Under the pieces are notes generated by a model. The model did not search any database. It was not told where the DNA came from and saw nothing but the letters and a program-made list of their open reading frames with translations. DNA of 6,230 bases from Betaproteobacteria bacterium (GTDB taxonomy: Bacteria > Pseudomonadota > Gammaproteobacteria > Burkholderiales > Burkholderiaceae): assembly GCA_018969885.1 (NCBI GenBank), contig JAGWXN010000198.1:1-6230 (forward strand), in the 5' to 3' direction. Shown here piece by piece: positions 1-6,230 of this stretch (its first letter is position 1; each line of letters starts with the position of its first letter). Position numbers and translations under genes: made by a program.

Positions 1-501
1 CAAAGCTTCACCGAGAGTCTGCTGCGCGCCACCGAGACGTCCTGCATGCTGGCCTTTGTGCTGGCGGGTGCGGCCTTCACCACGGTGGCCATGGGCTTCA
101 CCGGTATTCCGAAGAGCCTCGCCGCGCTGGTGAACGACTGGCAGCTGAGCGCCGGCATGCTGATCTTCGTGCTCACCATTCTTTACATCATCCTGGGCTG
201 TTTTCTCGATGGCGTATCAATGATCGTGCTCACGCTTTCGGTGGTCATGCCCATGATTCACGCCGCCAAGATCGACCCGATCTGGTTCGGCATCTACATT
301 GTGCTGGTCGTTGAAATCGCCACCATCACCCCGCCGGTCGGGTTCAACCTGTTCGTGCTCCAGGGTCTGGCAAAACGCGACATTCTGTTTATTTCGAAAG
401 GGGCGATTCCGTCGTTCATCGCGCTGGTGTTTGCATGCTGGCTGATCTGGGTGTTTCCCGGCATTGCCACCTGGCTGCCATCGGTGATGTTCAACAACTG
501 A
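1..501 (+). CDS. TRAP transporter large permease (DctM family), C-terminal part
   Basis: This is the 3' end of a gene that begins before the window; the frame is open from base 1 and gives 166 residues before TGA. In tripartite ATP-independent periplasmic (TRAP) transporters, the large DctM subunit forms the inner-membrane channel. It couples sodium-driven uptake to a periplasmic binding protein and a small DctQ subunit. The fragment has at least four hydrophobic stretches, at about codons 15-30, 52-85, 95-125 and 135-155. The segment reading VEIATITPPVGFNLFVLQG is the conserved late-membrane signature of the family, and the fragment ends about where DctM proteins normally end. The cargo cannot be read from this part. 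The next gene, a cysteine hydrolase, starts about 60 bases downstream on the same strand, so the cargo may be its substrate or that of the following hydrolase (inference). The ATG at 46 is an internal methionine, not the gene start. Confidence 0.92.
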   Translation, partial: QSFTESLLRATETSCMLAFVLAGAAFTTVAMGFTGIPKSLAALVNDWQLSAGMLIFVLTILYIILGCFLDGVSMIVLTLSVVMPMIHAAKIDPIWFGIYIVLVVEIATITPPVGFNLFVLQGLAKRDILFISKGAIPSFIALVFACWLIWVFPGIATWLPSVMFNN

Positions 502-549
502 GTCCCCTATTCACCCGACACGCTGACCTGCGCCGCCAGCGCGCCTTCC

Positions 550-553
550 GGAG
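550..553 (+). promoter_or_regulatory. Ribosome binding site of the cysteine hydrolase gene
   Basis: GGAG lies 7 bases before the ATG at 561. It decides the start: the same frame is open back to 435, but that would overlap the permease gene by 67 bases. The residues encoded there also do not look like part of the hydrolase fold. Confidence 0.65.
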
Positions 554-560
554 AAAACAC

Positions 561-1247
561 ATGGCTCAACCCTGGGACGGGATCGTTTCCGCTGACGAAA
601 TCGCCGCCTATGAAGCGGCGGGGTTCGGTCGTCCGCAAGGTATGGGTAAGCGCCCGGCACTTCTCATCATCGACGTTCAATACCGCACCGTCGGCACGAA
701 GCGCGAACCTTTCTGGGACGCCATCAAGGAGTTCAAGACGGCATGCGGCGAGCCGGGCTGGCGCGCGGTCGACCATATTGCGCCGCTGCTCACGCTGTTT
801 CGTGAACTCAATCTGCCGGTCATCTATCCCTACGTGTCACCCAAGGAATCATTCGATGTGGGGCGACTGGCCGAGAAGGTGCCGGCCCTCATGAAGGTGG
901 CGGCAAACGGCTATCAGTTCGTGCCGGAGGTGGCGCCGCGCGAACAGGACATCCTCCTTCCCAAGAAGCACCCCAGCGCATTCTTCGGCACCCCGCTGGT
1001 CAGTTATCTGGTCGATCTCGGCGTGGATAGCCTGGTGGTCACTGGCTGCACCACCAGCGGCTGCGTGCGCGGCAGCGTGGTCGATGGCTTCGCCTACAAC
1101 TTCCGCTGCACCGTGCCGATCGAGTGCGTCTACGACCGCAGCGCCACCAGCCATGCCGTGAACCTGTTCGACATGGCAGCCAAATACGCTGACGTAAAGC
1201 CGGTGGCCGACGTGATGGCCGAACTGAGAGCGCTCGGCGCCAAGTGA
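561..1247 (+). CDS. Cysteine hydrolase, isochorismatase / N-carbamoylsarcosine amidase superfamily
   Basis: The 228-residue protein has the layout of a cytoplasmic isochorismatase-fold amidohydrolase. The expected Asp-Lys-Cys triad is visible: D38 in LLIIDVQ, K135 or K136 in LPKKHPSAFFGT, and nucleophile C168 in VTGCTTSGCVRGSVVDG. The TTSGCVRGS form of the nucleophile motif and the long tail after it resemble N-carbamoylsarcosine amidase and maleamate amidohydrolase more than nicotinamidase or true isochorismatase. Enzymes of this group cleave a terminal amide or carbamoyl group through a cysteine thioester, releasing ammonia. The start at 561 has a good ribosome binding site. The gene lies between a TRAP permease and a PuuE-like hydrolase, which suggests breakdown of an imported nitrogen compound. 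The family is clear; the substrate is not, and ureidoacrylate, carbamoyl-amino acids or maleamate are all possible. Confidence 0.88.
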   Translation: MAQPWDGIVSADEIAAYEAAGFGRPQGMGKRPALLIIDVQYRTVGTKREPFWDAIKEFKTACGEPGWRAVDHIAPLLTLFRELNLPVIYPYVSPKESFDVGRLAEKVPALMKVAANGYQFVPEVAPREQDILLPKKHPSAFFGTPLVSYLVDLGVDSLVVTGCTTSGCVRGSVVDGFAYNFRCTVPIECVYDRSATSHAVNLFDMAAKYADVKPVADVMAELRALGAK

Positions 1248-1249
1248 CC

Positions 1250-1286
1250 GGTTGTAGCGGGTGCGCCGCAGCCCGCTCACCCAACC
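1250..1286 (+). other. Intergenic two-tier hairpin between the two hydrolase genes
   Basis: An outer 5-bp stem (GGTTG at 1250-1254 with CAACC at 1282-1286) encloses an inner 6-bp stem (AGCGGG at 1256-1261 with CCCGCT at 1272-1277). The loop is GC-rich. It starts 2 bases after the hydrolase stop and no T-run follows, so it is not a typical intrinsic terminator. It could be an mRNA-stabilising or processing stem, or one copy of a REP-like intergenic repeat. The pairing is seen directly; the role is a guess. Confidence 0.45.
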
Positions 1287-1313
1287 TCCCCTTCTGGCAG
1301 AGGACACCCCCGC

Positions 1314-2222
1314 ATGGAACGCTTCGACAACAAGTTCGACCGCTATCGCTTCTCCGCACTCCCCTCCCGCCCCAAATACGCCTGGCCCAACGGCGCGCGG
1401 CTCGCGGTGTACTTCGCGCTCAATGTCGAGGCGTTTGAATTCGGTCGCAATCCCGGCAACGACTTCACCTCCATGCCGGCTGCGCCGTTTCATCGCGGCT
1501 ACGCCTATCGCGACTACGGCAATCGCGTGGGAATCTGGCGAATCGCCGAACTGTTTCAACGCTATCAGGTACCGCTGTCCATCCTGGTGAACGCCAGCGT
1601 CTACGACGTCTGCCCCGAAATCCTGGTGCCATTTCGTGAACGCGGCGATGAGTTCGTCGGACACGGCCGAACCAATTCCGAGCGCCAGATCGACATGGAC
1701 CTTGATACCGAACGTCGAATGCTCGGTCAGGTCCGAAACCGCTTCATTCAGGAGGAGGGCCAACCACCCAAGGGATGGCTGGGTCCCTTCATCTCGCAAA
1801 GCCCCAACACGCCAGAGCTCCTTCATGAGGCGGGCTTCACCTATATGCTCGACTGGTTCTTTGATGAGCAGCCGCAGTGGTTTCGTACCGCGCGCGGCCC
1901 CATCCTCGCTGTGCCGTACCCCTCCATGGAACTGAACGATCTGCCGGCATTCATCAACCGGGGGGCAAGCGATGTCGAATTCACGCAGATGGTCCGCGAT
2001 TCATTCGACCAGCAACTCGACGACTCTGAGCGCCACGGCTGGCCGCTGGTCTGCGGCATTTCGATTCACACCTTTCTGATGGGACATCCCCATCGCGCCC
2101 GGCAACTCGCACGCATGCTCGAGCACATGGCGGCGCAGCGCTCGCGTGTGTGGTTTGCCACGCCCGGCCAGATCGCCGACCATGTGGCGGCCTTGCCCGC
2201 GGGTACGGTCGCGCTGCCCTGA
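1314..2222 (+). CDS. Polysaccharide-deacetylase (NodB-fold) family hydrolase, PuuE allantoinase-like
   Basis: The 302-residue protein follows the plan of the PuuE-type allantoinase branch of the NodB fold. These enzymes hydrolyse a C-N bond of a cyclic ureide rather than removing acetyl groups from sugars. Visible blocks are WPNGARLAVYFALNVEAFEFG (residues 24-44), YGNRVGIWRIAELFQRYQVPL (68-88), GDEFVGHGRTNSE (111-123), GWLGPFISQSPNT (154-166), DWFFDEQPQW (180-189), SIHTFLMGHPHR (250-261) and VWFATPGQIADHV (279-291). The NodB metal site is degenerate: the TFDD block is replaced by ALNVE and the HxxxxH block by GHGRTNSER. This fits PuuE, which is reported as metal-independent. AGGA stands 9 bases before the ATG. 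Against PuuE as remembered, SHGYRW is replaced by GHGRTN and the acidic DDD by FFDE, so the substrate probably differs from allantoin. Family assignment is firm; the reaction is inferred. Confidence 0.85.
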   Translation: MERFDNKFDRYRFSALPSRPKYAWPNGARLAVYFALNVEAFEFGRNPGNDFTSMPAAPFHRGYAYRDYGNRVGIWRIAELFQRYQVPLSILVNASVYDVCPEILVPFRERGDEFVGHGRTNSERQIDMDLDTERRMLGQVRNRFIQEEGQPPKGWLGPFISQSPNTPELLHEAGFTYMLDWFFDEQPQWFRTARGPILAVPYPSMELNDLPAFINRGASDVEFTQMVRDSFDQQLDDSERHGWPLVCGISIHTFLMGHPHRARQLARMLEHMAAQRSRVWFATPGQIADHVAALPAGTVALP

Positions 2223-2243
2223 TCGTCAGGCAGCCGGATCAGG
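2218..2243 (+). other. Inverted repeat overlapping the deacetylase stop codon
   Basis: CCTGATC at 2218-2224 pairs perfectly with GATCAGG at 2237-2243 across a 12-base loop; the TGA stop lies inside the left arm. A competing shorter hairpin, CCTGA with TCAGG at 2226-2230, uses the same left arm. No T-run follows, so a terminator is not supported. It could be a weak processing or coupling stem, or chance. Confidence 0.35.
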
Positions 2244-2276
2244 TTCACGCCCCGCTTTGCCCTCACAGGATCTCGC

Positions 2277-2621
2277 ATGACTCACCCCGCGCCTCATCCC
2301 GCGAAGACCGCCAAGCGCGACGAGCCCGAGCTCACGTTCTTCGACACACCCGGGATGGACCGGCTCGCCCAGATGCTTCTGGTGATGGCCTCGGAACTTC
2401 ATGTGCTCCGTGACCGGGTCCGGTGCCTGGAGTTCATGCTCGCCGAGCAGGGGCAGCTCGACATCTCTGCACTCGAGCGTTTTCAGCCCAGCGATGCGCA
2501 GGCTGCCACGCTCGCAAGTGAGCGCGACGCGTTTGTTGCACATCTGATGGAAGTGCTAGACGGGCGCGCCAAATCCACCAGCGGACGTTTCCCGCCGGTT
2601 TCGCCGGAGCCCCGTTCATGA
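2277..2621 (+). CDS. Small coiled-coil protein of unknown function
   Basis: I do not recognise this 114-residue protein. It has a proline- and lysine-rich N-terminus (1-20) and a central helix with an unbroken 3-4 heptad pattern: M27, L30, L34, M37, L41, L44, V48, L51, L55. A second short helix lies around residues 75-95, and the tail is polar and proline-rich. The central helix should form a coiled-coil dimer or a docking surface. No signal peptide, membrane segment or catalytic motif is visible. AGGA lies 6 bases before the ATG, and the stop overlaps the next start as ATGA, so it is probably translated together with the methyltransferase. A partner or regulator of that enzyme is possible (inference). 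It is judged a real gene because of its ribosome binding site, its tight fit between neighbours and the regular heptads. Confidence 0.72.
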   Translation: MTHPAPHPAKTAKRDEPELTFFDTPGMDRLAQMLLVMASELHVLRDRVRCLEFMLAEQGQLDISALERFQPSDAQAATLASERDAFVAHLMEVLDGRAKSTSGRFPPVSPEPRS

Positions 2622-3673
2622 ACGCGCCCGTTCGAGCAACCGTCGCCTTTCAGGAGCTGATTGGTTCGGTGCGACAGCACTGGGCTAATCAGCTCTATCC
2701 GGCGCTCCACGCGCGTTATCGCGAGATCGATCGCGGCGGCACCCCCGCGATGACCGACCAGGCCATCGCCCAGGTCGCTGAGACACCGCTTTACCAGTGG
2801 TTTGCTTTCATCGAGCGCCACTATCAGCGAATGAAATATTCCGACCCGAGGTGGGGACTCGCCGTAAATTTTGAATCGCAGCCCGCCTGGGTGCGCGAGC
2901 GGCTCGCCGCCGCCGAGTCCAGCCCGTATCTCGAGCTCAATGCCGATCTCGACATCCCTCACTATTACCGCGAAATCGATATACATCAGCACCCGGGTAA
3001 CCTGATCGGCGCCGACTATGACGGGCTCATGTACCGGGCAAGCGCCACCTCGATTCATCCCAACACGCGACGCTTCGAAGCGCACGAACGTTTCGCCGAC
3101 ACAGTGCTCGCGCGCCGCCGGTTCAGATCGGTTCTCAACATGGGCTGCGGCTTTGGAAAATGCACGCTGCCGATCGCGGCGCGACTGCCTGAGGCGCGGG
3201 TGATCGGCATTGACCTGTCAGCGCCCTGCCTGCGGTTGGCTGCCGCCACGCTGACCGACACCGCACTCACCAACACGCGATTTGCTCAGCGCGACGCCCT
3301 GCGATCCGGTTACGCCGATGGCAGTTTCGATCTCGTCACTTCCACCCAGCTGCTGCACGAGCTGCCGGTTGAGGACATCCAACGGGTGCTGCGCGAATCA
3401 TTCCGGCTGCTCGAACCAGGCGGCGAGGTGATGCACCTTGATTTCCGCCCGCGCGGCCGCTGGATGGAGTTCCTTCTAGACGGCCACGCCGTGCGCAACA
3501 ACGAGGGCTTCATGCCCGCGTTCAACCGGGTGGACATGCATGAGGCGCTCCGCGAGGCCGGGTTCGTGGATAGTGCGATCGAACCGTTTGCCGAAACCGA
3601 GGGCGCGACCCACCCGGATTGGCCCTACTGGCGCTTTCCCTGGACGCTGTTTCGCGCGGTCAAGCCGCTCTGA
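2618..3673 (+). CDS. Class I SAM-dependent methyltransferase with long N-terminal domain
   Basis: The 351-residue protein has a Rossmann-fold methyltransferase domain at about 165-290. Its SAM-binding motif I is [10 protein letters not shown] (172-181), with an acidic residue ending strand 2 (D199 in VIGIDLS) and D226 in QRDAL. Post-motif blocks are [14 protein letters not shown] (237-250) and [13 protein letters not shown] (264-276), a UbiE / methyltransferase-11 type pattern. The first 165 residues are not part of the usual domain. They contain an unusual block, [20 protein letters not shown] (124-143) followed by SIHPNTR, that may form the acceptor pocket. GGAG lies 8 bases before the ATG, and the start overlaps the coiled-coil gene's stop (ATGA), suggesting translational coupling. 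The last 14 bases overlap the end of glmM on the other strand. The methyl acceptor is unknown: small molecule, lipid or protein are all open. Confidence 0.85.
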   Translation: MNAPVRATVAFQELIGSVRQHWANQLYPALHARYREIDRGGTPAMTDQAIAQVAETPLYQWFAFIERHYQRMKYSDPRWGLAVNFESQPAWVRERLAAAESSPYLELNADLDIPHYYREIDIHQHPGNLIGADYDGLMYRASATSIHPNTRRFEAHERFADTVLARRRFRSVLNMGCGFGKCTLPIAARLPEARVIGIDLSAPCLRLAAATLTDTALTNTRFAQRDALRSGYADGSFDLVTSTQLLHELPVEDIQRVLRESFRLLEPGGEVMHLDFRPRGRWMEFLLDGHAVRNNEGFMPAFNRVDMHEALREAGFVDSAIEPFAETEGATHPDWPYWRFPWTLFRAVKPL

Positions 3674-5045
3674 GCGATCCGGCAAGCTGCCGCGCGGCCT
3701 GCTCGGCGAGGTCCGCCGACCGGGCTTCCACCATGACCCGCACCAGCGGCTCGGTACCCGAAGCACGGATCAGGATACGGCCCTGATCGGCGAGCTCACG
3801 TTCCACCTCGGCACGGACGCGACTGAGCGGCTCATGCGCCTGCCAGTTAAAGCCACGCTCGATACGAACATTGATGAGTGTCTGAGGCATCATCTGCAGG
3901 CCCTCAGCCAGTTCGCCTAGCGATTGCCCGGTGCGCTGGACCGCCGCCAGTACCTGCAAGGCGCTGATGGTGGCATCGCCCGTGCTGTGATGATCGAGGC
4001 AGAGCAAATGGCCCGAACTCTCCCCGCCATACAGCCAACCGCGCGCGCGAAGCATTTCGAGCACGTACCGATCACCCACCTTCGCGCGGGCAAAATCCAC
4101 CCCCAGCCGGCCGAGCGCCTGCTCAAGCCCGAGGTTGGACATGAGCGTGCCGACCGCCCCCGCCACCGGACCGCTGTGCAGACGCTCGCGCACGATCAGA
4201 TAGAGCAACTCGTCACCGTGAAAGATCCGCCCGTCACCATCGACCATCACCACGCGGTCGGCATCGCCATCAACCGCCACGCCAATCGCCGCACCATGCT
4301 CGCGCACAGCGGCCTGAAGCGCTGCCGGATGCGTAGCACCCAACTGGTCGTTGATGTTGAAGCCATTGGGTGAGGCACCCAGGGTGATGACATCGGCGCC
4401 CAGCTCGTGAAACACATGGGGCGCTGTCTGATAAGCGGCGCCATTTGCGCAGTCAACCACCATCCGCAAGCCCTTGAGATCAAGGTTTGCAGGAAAGGTG
4501 CGCTTACAGAATTCGATATAGCGGCCGGCCGCATCATTCACGCGCCGCGCGCGCCCCAGCGCGGAGGACGCCACACAGCCGATGGGTCGTTCGAGCTCAG
4601 CTTCGATGGCGGATTCGACTGAGTCGGGCAGCTTGTCGCCATCGGCCGAAAAGAACTTGATACCGTTGTCATCAAAGGGATTGTGGGAGGCGCTGATCAC
4701 AATGCCAGCCGACAGGCGGAGCGCTCGCGTGAGATAGGCCACGGCTGGCGTGGGAAGCGGCCCGCACAGGAGCACATCCACCCCAGCGGCCGACAGCCCC
4801 GCTTCGAGCGAGGCCTCCAGCATGTAACCCGAGATGCGGGTGTCTTTTCCGATGATGACCGCGGGCCGAGTGCTCGCGCGCCCTCCGAGGGCAACCGAGT
4901 TGGTGGCGGGCGCGAGATCGGCGGTGCCCGCACCAGCCAGCACCCGACCCGCTGCATAGCCCAACCGCATCACGAAATCGGGCGTGATCGGTGCCTCTCC
5001 GACCCGCCCTCGAACCCCATCGGTACCGAAAAATTTACGCCCCAT
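3660..5045 (-). CDS. glmM: Phosphoglucosamine mutase
   Basis: GlmM converts glucosamine-6-phosphate to glucosamine-1-phosphate in the cytoplasm, on the way to UDP-GlcNAc, peptidoglycan and lipopolysaccharide. The 461-residue protein carries all hallmarks: FGTDGVRG near the N-terminus, phospho-serine S120 in [17 protein letters not shown], magnesium-binding D259, D261 and D263 in VDGDADR, sugar-binding GGESSGH (340-346) and phosphate loop RASGTEP (427-433). It is about 16 residues longer than E. coli GlmM (445). Most of this is an insertion around residues 42-60, just before IIGKDTR, discussed as a finding. The ATG at 5045 has a strong GGAGG and is the conserved [10 protein letters not shown] start. 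The gene overlaps folP by 11 bases and converges on the methyltransferase with a 14-base overlap. Confidence 0.97.
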   Translation of the reverse strand: MGRKFFGTDGVRGRVGEAPITPDFVMRLGYAAGRVLAGAGTADLAPATNSVALGGRASTRPAVIIGKDTRISGYMLEASLEAGLSAAGVDVLLCGPLPTPAVAYLTRALRLSAGIVISASHNPFDDNGIKFFSADGDKLPDSVESAIEAELERPIGCVASSALGRARRVNDAAGRYIEFCKRTFPANLDLKGLRMVVDCANGAAYQTAPHVFHELGADVITLGASPNGFNINDQLGATHPAALQAAVREHGAAIGVAVDGDADRVVMVDGDGRIFHGDELLYLIVRERLHSGPVAGAVGTLMSNLGLEQALGRLGVDFARAKVGDRYVLEMLRARGWLYGGESSGHLLCLDHHSTGDATISALQVLAAVQRTGQSLGELAEGLQMMPQTLINVRIERGFNWQAHEPLSRVRAEVERELADQGRILIRASGTEPLVRVMVEARSADLAEQAARQLAGSLRAA

Positions 5046-5898
5046 CCCAGGCCTCCGCCTTCAGCGCATGCCACACTTTGAGGGCATCACGCGTTGCCGC
5101 CACATCATGAACCCGCACCACGGCGGCCCCGTCCTGGACCGCTGCAAGCATCGCCGCCAGACTACCCGGCAATCGTTCGCCCACGTCACGCCCCGTCAGA
5201 CGTCCAATGAAGGACTTTCGGGACAGCCCGACCAGCATGGGCCCTACCTTTCCCAGGATCGGCAGCGCACGGAGCAAGGCGAGATTATGGCCAAGCGATT
5301 TCCCAAACCCGATCCCCGGATCAAACATCATGCGCGGCCGGGAAACGCCAGCGACCTCCAGTGATGCGCGCCGCTCGGCGAGAAATTCAGACACCTGGAC
5401 CACGACATCGTGATACTGAGGCGCGTCCTGCATGGTGGCCGGATCACCCTGCATGTGCATGATGCACACGCCGCAGTCCGTCGCCGCCACCGCCTCAATC
5501 GCGCCCGGCGCCGTCAAACCGCCAACGTCATTGATGATGTCGGCACCGTGCGCGAGCGCTACCCGCATGACTTCAGGCTTTCGGGTATCGACTGAAATAG
5601 GAATGCCCCGGCCCCGCATGGCTTCCAGAACGGGGAGGATGCGGTCGAGTTCGAGCGATGTATCGACTCGAGGCGCCCCAGGCCTGGTGGACTCGCCACC
5701 AATGTCAAGCAGATCAGCGCCCTCGGCGACTAACCGTTCGGCCCACTCGATCGCCTCAACGGGATCGGTGCGATCGCGTCGCTCGGAAAAGGAATCGGGC
5801 GTGACATTGACGATCCCCATCACGAGCGGCCGATCGAGACGCATCCGGAAGCGGCCGCAGACCCATTCAGAGGCCCTGTCGGCCGGCACCGGATGCAT
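5035..5898 (-). CDS. folP: Dihydropteroate synthase
   Basis: FolP condenses p-aminobenzoate with dihydropterin pyrophosphate in folate synthesis and is the sulfonamide target. From the ATG at 5898 it has 287 residues. Conserved blocks are [15 protein letters not shown] (24-38), GGESTRPGA (67-75), SVDTRKPEV (102-110), IINDVGG (121-127), [11 protein letters not shown] (147-157), [10 protein letters not shown] (192-201), [13 protein letters not shown] (224-236) and RVHDVA (262-267). The segment after DSFS reads ERRD where the family normally has DGG. The start is uncertain: a TTG at 5907, three codons upstream in frame, is an alternative. Neither start has a clear Shine-Dalgarno, which suggests coupling to ftsH translation. 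The N-terminal [15 protein letters not shown] layout fits a start upstream of residue 15, so the internal ATG at 5844 is unlikely. It sits between ftsH and glmM. Confidence 0.95.
   Translation of the reverse strand: MHPVPADRASEWVCGRFRMRLDRPLVMGIVNVTPDSFSERRDRTDPVEAIEWAERLVAEGADLLDIGGESTRPGAPRVDTSLELDRILPVLEAMRGRGIPISVDTRKPEVMRVALAHGADIINDVGGLTAPGAIEAVAATDCGVCIMHMQGDPATMQDAPQYHDVVVQVSEFLAERRASLEVAGVSRPRMMFDPGIGFGKSLGHNLALLRALPILGKVGPMLVGLSRKSFIGRLTGRDVGERLPGSLAAMLAAVQDGAAVVRVHDVAATRDALKVWHALKAEAWDGA
5052..5056 (-). promoter_or_regulatory. Strong ribosome binding site of glmM inside folP
   Basis: Read on the minus strand, GGAGG lies 6 bases before the glmM ATG. It falls within the last codons of folP, so glmM translation can start while folP ribosomes are finishing. 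Confidence 0.75.
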
Positions 5899-5910
5899 GG
5901 CAATCAAAGG

Positions 5911-5927
5911 ACGGGCACAAGGCCCGT
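5911..5927 (-). promoter_or_regulatory. Hairpin between ftsH and folP
   Basis: A perfect 6-bp stem (ACGGGC / GCCCGT) with a 5-base loop starts at the base after the ftsH stop and ends 3 bases before the TTG candidate start of folP. The bases after it (CCTTTGATT) are not a full T-run. It could cause partial termination or pausing, or hold the folP start; neither is shown by the sequence. Confidence 0.4.
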
Positions 5928-6230
5928 TCAGGCTGCCGGTTCAGCCGAGGGCGACCCTGACGAAGCGCTGGGCTGGCTGGCCGGCGTGCCTGCCCCGCCC
6001 GCACTGCTACCGGTCGATCCGCCCGGCTTCGGCGGACGCGGCGGCCGACCCGAGATGATGTCGTCGATCTGATCTGCGTCGATCGTTTCCCAATCGAGTA
6101 GCGCCTTGGCCATGGCTTCGACTTTGTCGCGATTGGTGTCCAGGATGTTGCGCGCCACCGCATACTGCTCGTCGATGATCCGGCGGATCTCGGAATCGAC
6201 TTTGCGCATGGTCTCTTCAGACATGTTGGT
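5928..6230 (-). CDS. ftsH: ATP-dependent zinc metalloprotease FtsH, C-terminal end
   Basis: This is the last 100 codons of ftsH, whose start lies beyond base 6230; the frame is open to the window edge and reads TNMSEETMRKVD at that edge. FtsH is a hexameric inner-membrane AAA+ protease that degrades damaged membrane proteins and regulators such as LpxC. The visible part is the C-terminal helical region after the peptidase domain: MSEETMRKVDSEIRRIIDEQ, then RDKVEAMAKALLDWETIDADQI, which are typical family blocks. It ends in a tail of RPPRPPKPG and then Gly/Ser/Ala/Pro-rich sequence of about 30 residues. The AAA+ and HEXXH motifs are outside the window. The methionine at 6224 is internal, not a start. 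folP follows within about 30 bases, matching the common proteobacterial ftsH-folP-glmM order. Confidence 0.95.
   Translation of the reverse strand, partial: TNMSEETMRKVDSEIRRIIDEQYAVARNILDTNRDKVEAMAKALLDWETIDADQIDDIISGRPPRPPKPGGSTGSSAGGAGTPASQPSASSGSPSAEPAA

Noticed and set aside
435..560. Upstream extension of the cysteine hydrolase frame
   Set aside because: It overlaps the permease gene by 67 bases. The ATG at 561 has a ribosome binding site and gives a normal-length protein.
849..1826. Long minus-strand open frame of 325 codons spanning parts of both hydrolase genes
   Set aside because: It lies antisense to two clear enzyme genes, has no recognisable domain, and is a usual by-product of GC-rich codon use.
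2483..3085. Minus-strand open frame of 200 codons opposite the methyltransferase start
   Set aside because: It is a shadow of the coiled-coil and methyltransferase genes, with no motif or ribosome binding site recognised.
3680..3692. Stem CGGCA/TGCCG after the methyltransferase stop as a terminator
   Set aside because: Only 5 bp, no following T-run, and it lies within the conserved-frame end of glmM.
5432..6058. Plus-strand open frame of 208 codons opposite folP and ftsH
   Set aside because: It is Arg/Ser-rich low-complexity translation antisense to two well-conserved genes.
5928..6058. Gly/Ser/Pro-rich FtsH tail as a sign of frameshift or fusion
   Set aside because: Variable, low-complexity C-terminal tails after RPPRPP are normal for proteobacterial FtsH, and the frame is intact.

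Overview
The window is GC-rich, densely coded proteobacterial chromosome, most likely from a betaproteobacterium or a close gammaproteobacterial relative. That assignment rests on the minus-strand order ftsH > folP > glmM, a classic proteobacterial arrangement, on the 'RPPRPP' C-terminal tail of FtsH, and on a TRAP-family permease beside amidohydrolases. It is inferred from gene content; no phylogeny was run. There is no rRNA, tRNA, CRISPR array, insertion sequence or prophage signature. No gene-free stretch exceeds about 70 bases.

Plus strand, 1-3673: five genes in one direction with gaps of about 54-66 bases or an ATGA overlap. They are the 3' end of a TRAP transporter large permease (dctM type), a cysteine hydrolase of the isochorismatase / N-carbamoylsarcosine amidase superfamily, a NodB-fold hydrolase resembling the PuuE-type allantoinase, a small coiled-coil protein of unknown function, and a SAM-dependent methyltransferase with a long N-terminal extension. 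The first three fit together as import, ring opening and carbamoyl or amide cleavage of a nitrogen compound such as a hydantoin or ureide. That pathway is inferred; no substrate can be read from the sequence. The last two form a translationally coupled pair whose link to the catabolic genes is unknown.

Minus strand, 6230-3660: the C-terminal end of the membrane protease FtsH, dihydropteroate synthase (folP, folate synthesis) and phosphoglucosamine mutase (glmM, UDP-GlcNAc and peptidoglycan precursor synthesis). They are tightly packed: ftsH is followed by a small hairpin before folP, and folP overlaps glmM by 11 bases. The two gene groups converge and their last codons overlap by 14 bases, leaving no space for a separate terminator.

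Nothing here is a clear new defence or mobile system. The points most worth a second look are the hydrolase pair with its transporter, the coiled-coil/methyltransferase pair, an atypical substrate loop in FolP, an insertion in GlmM, the convergent coding overlap, and three intergenic hairpins.
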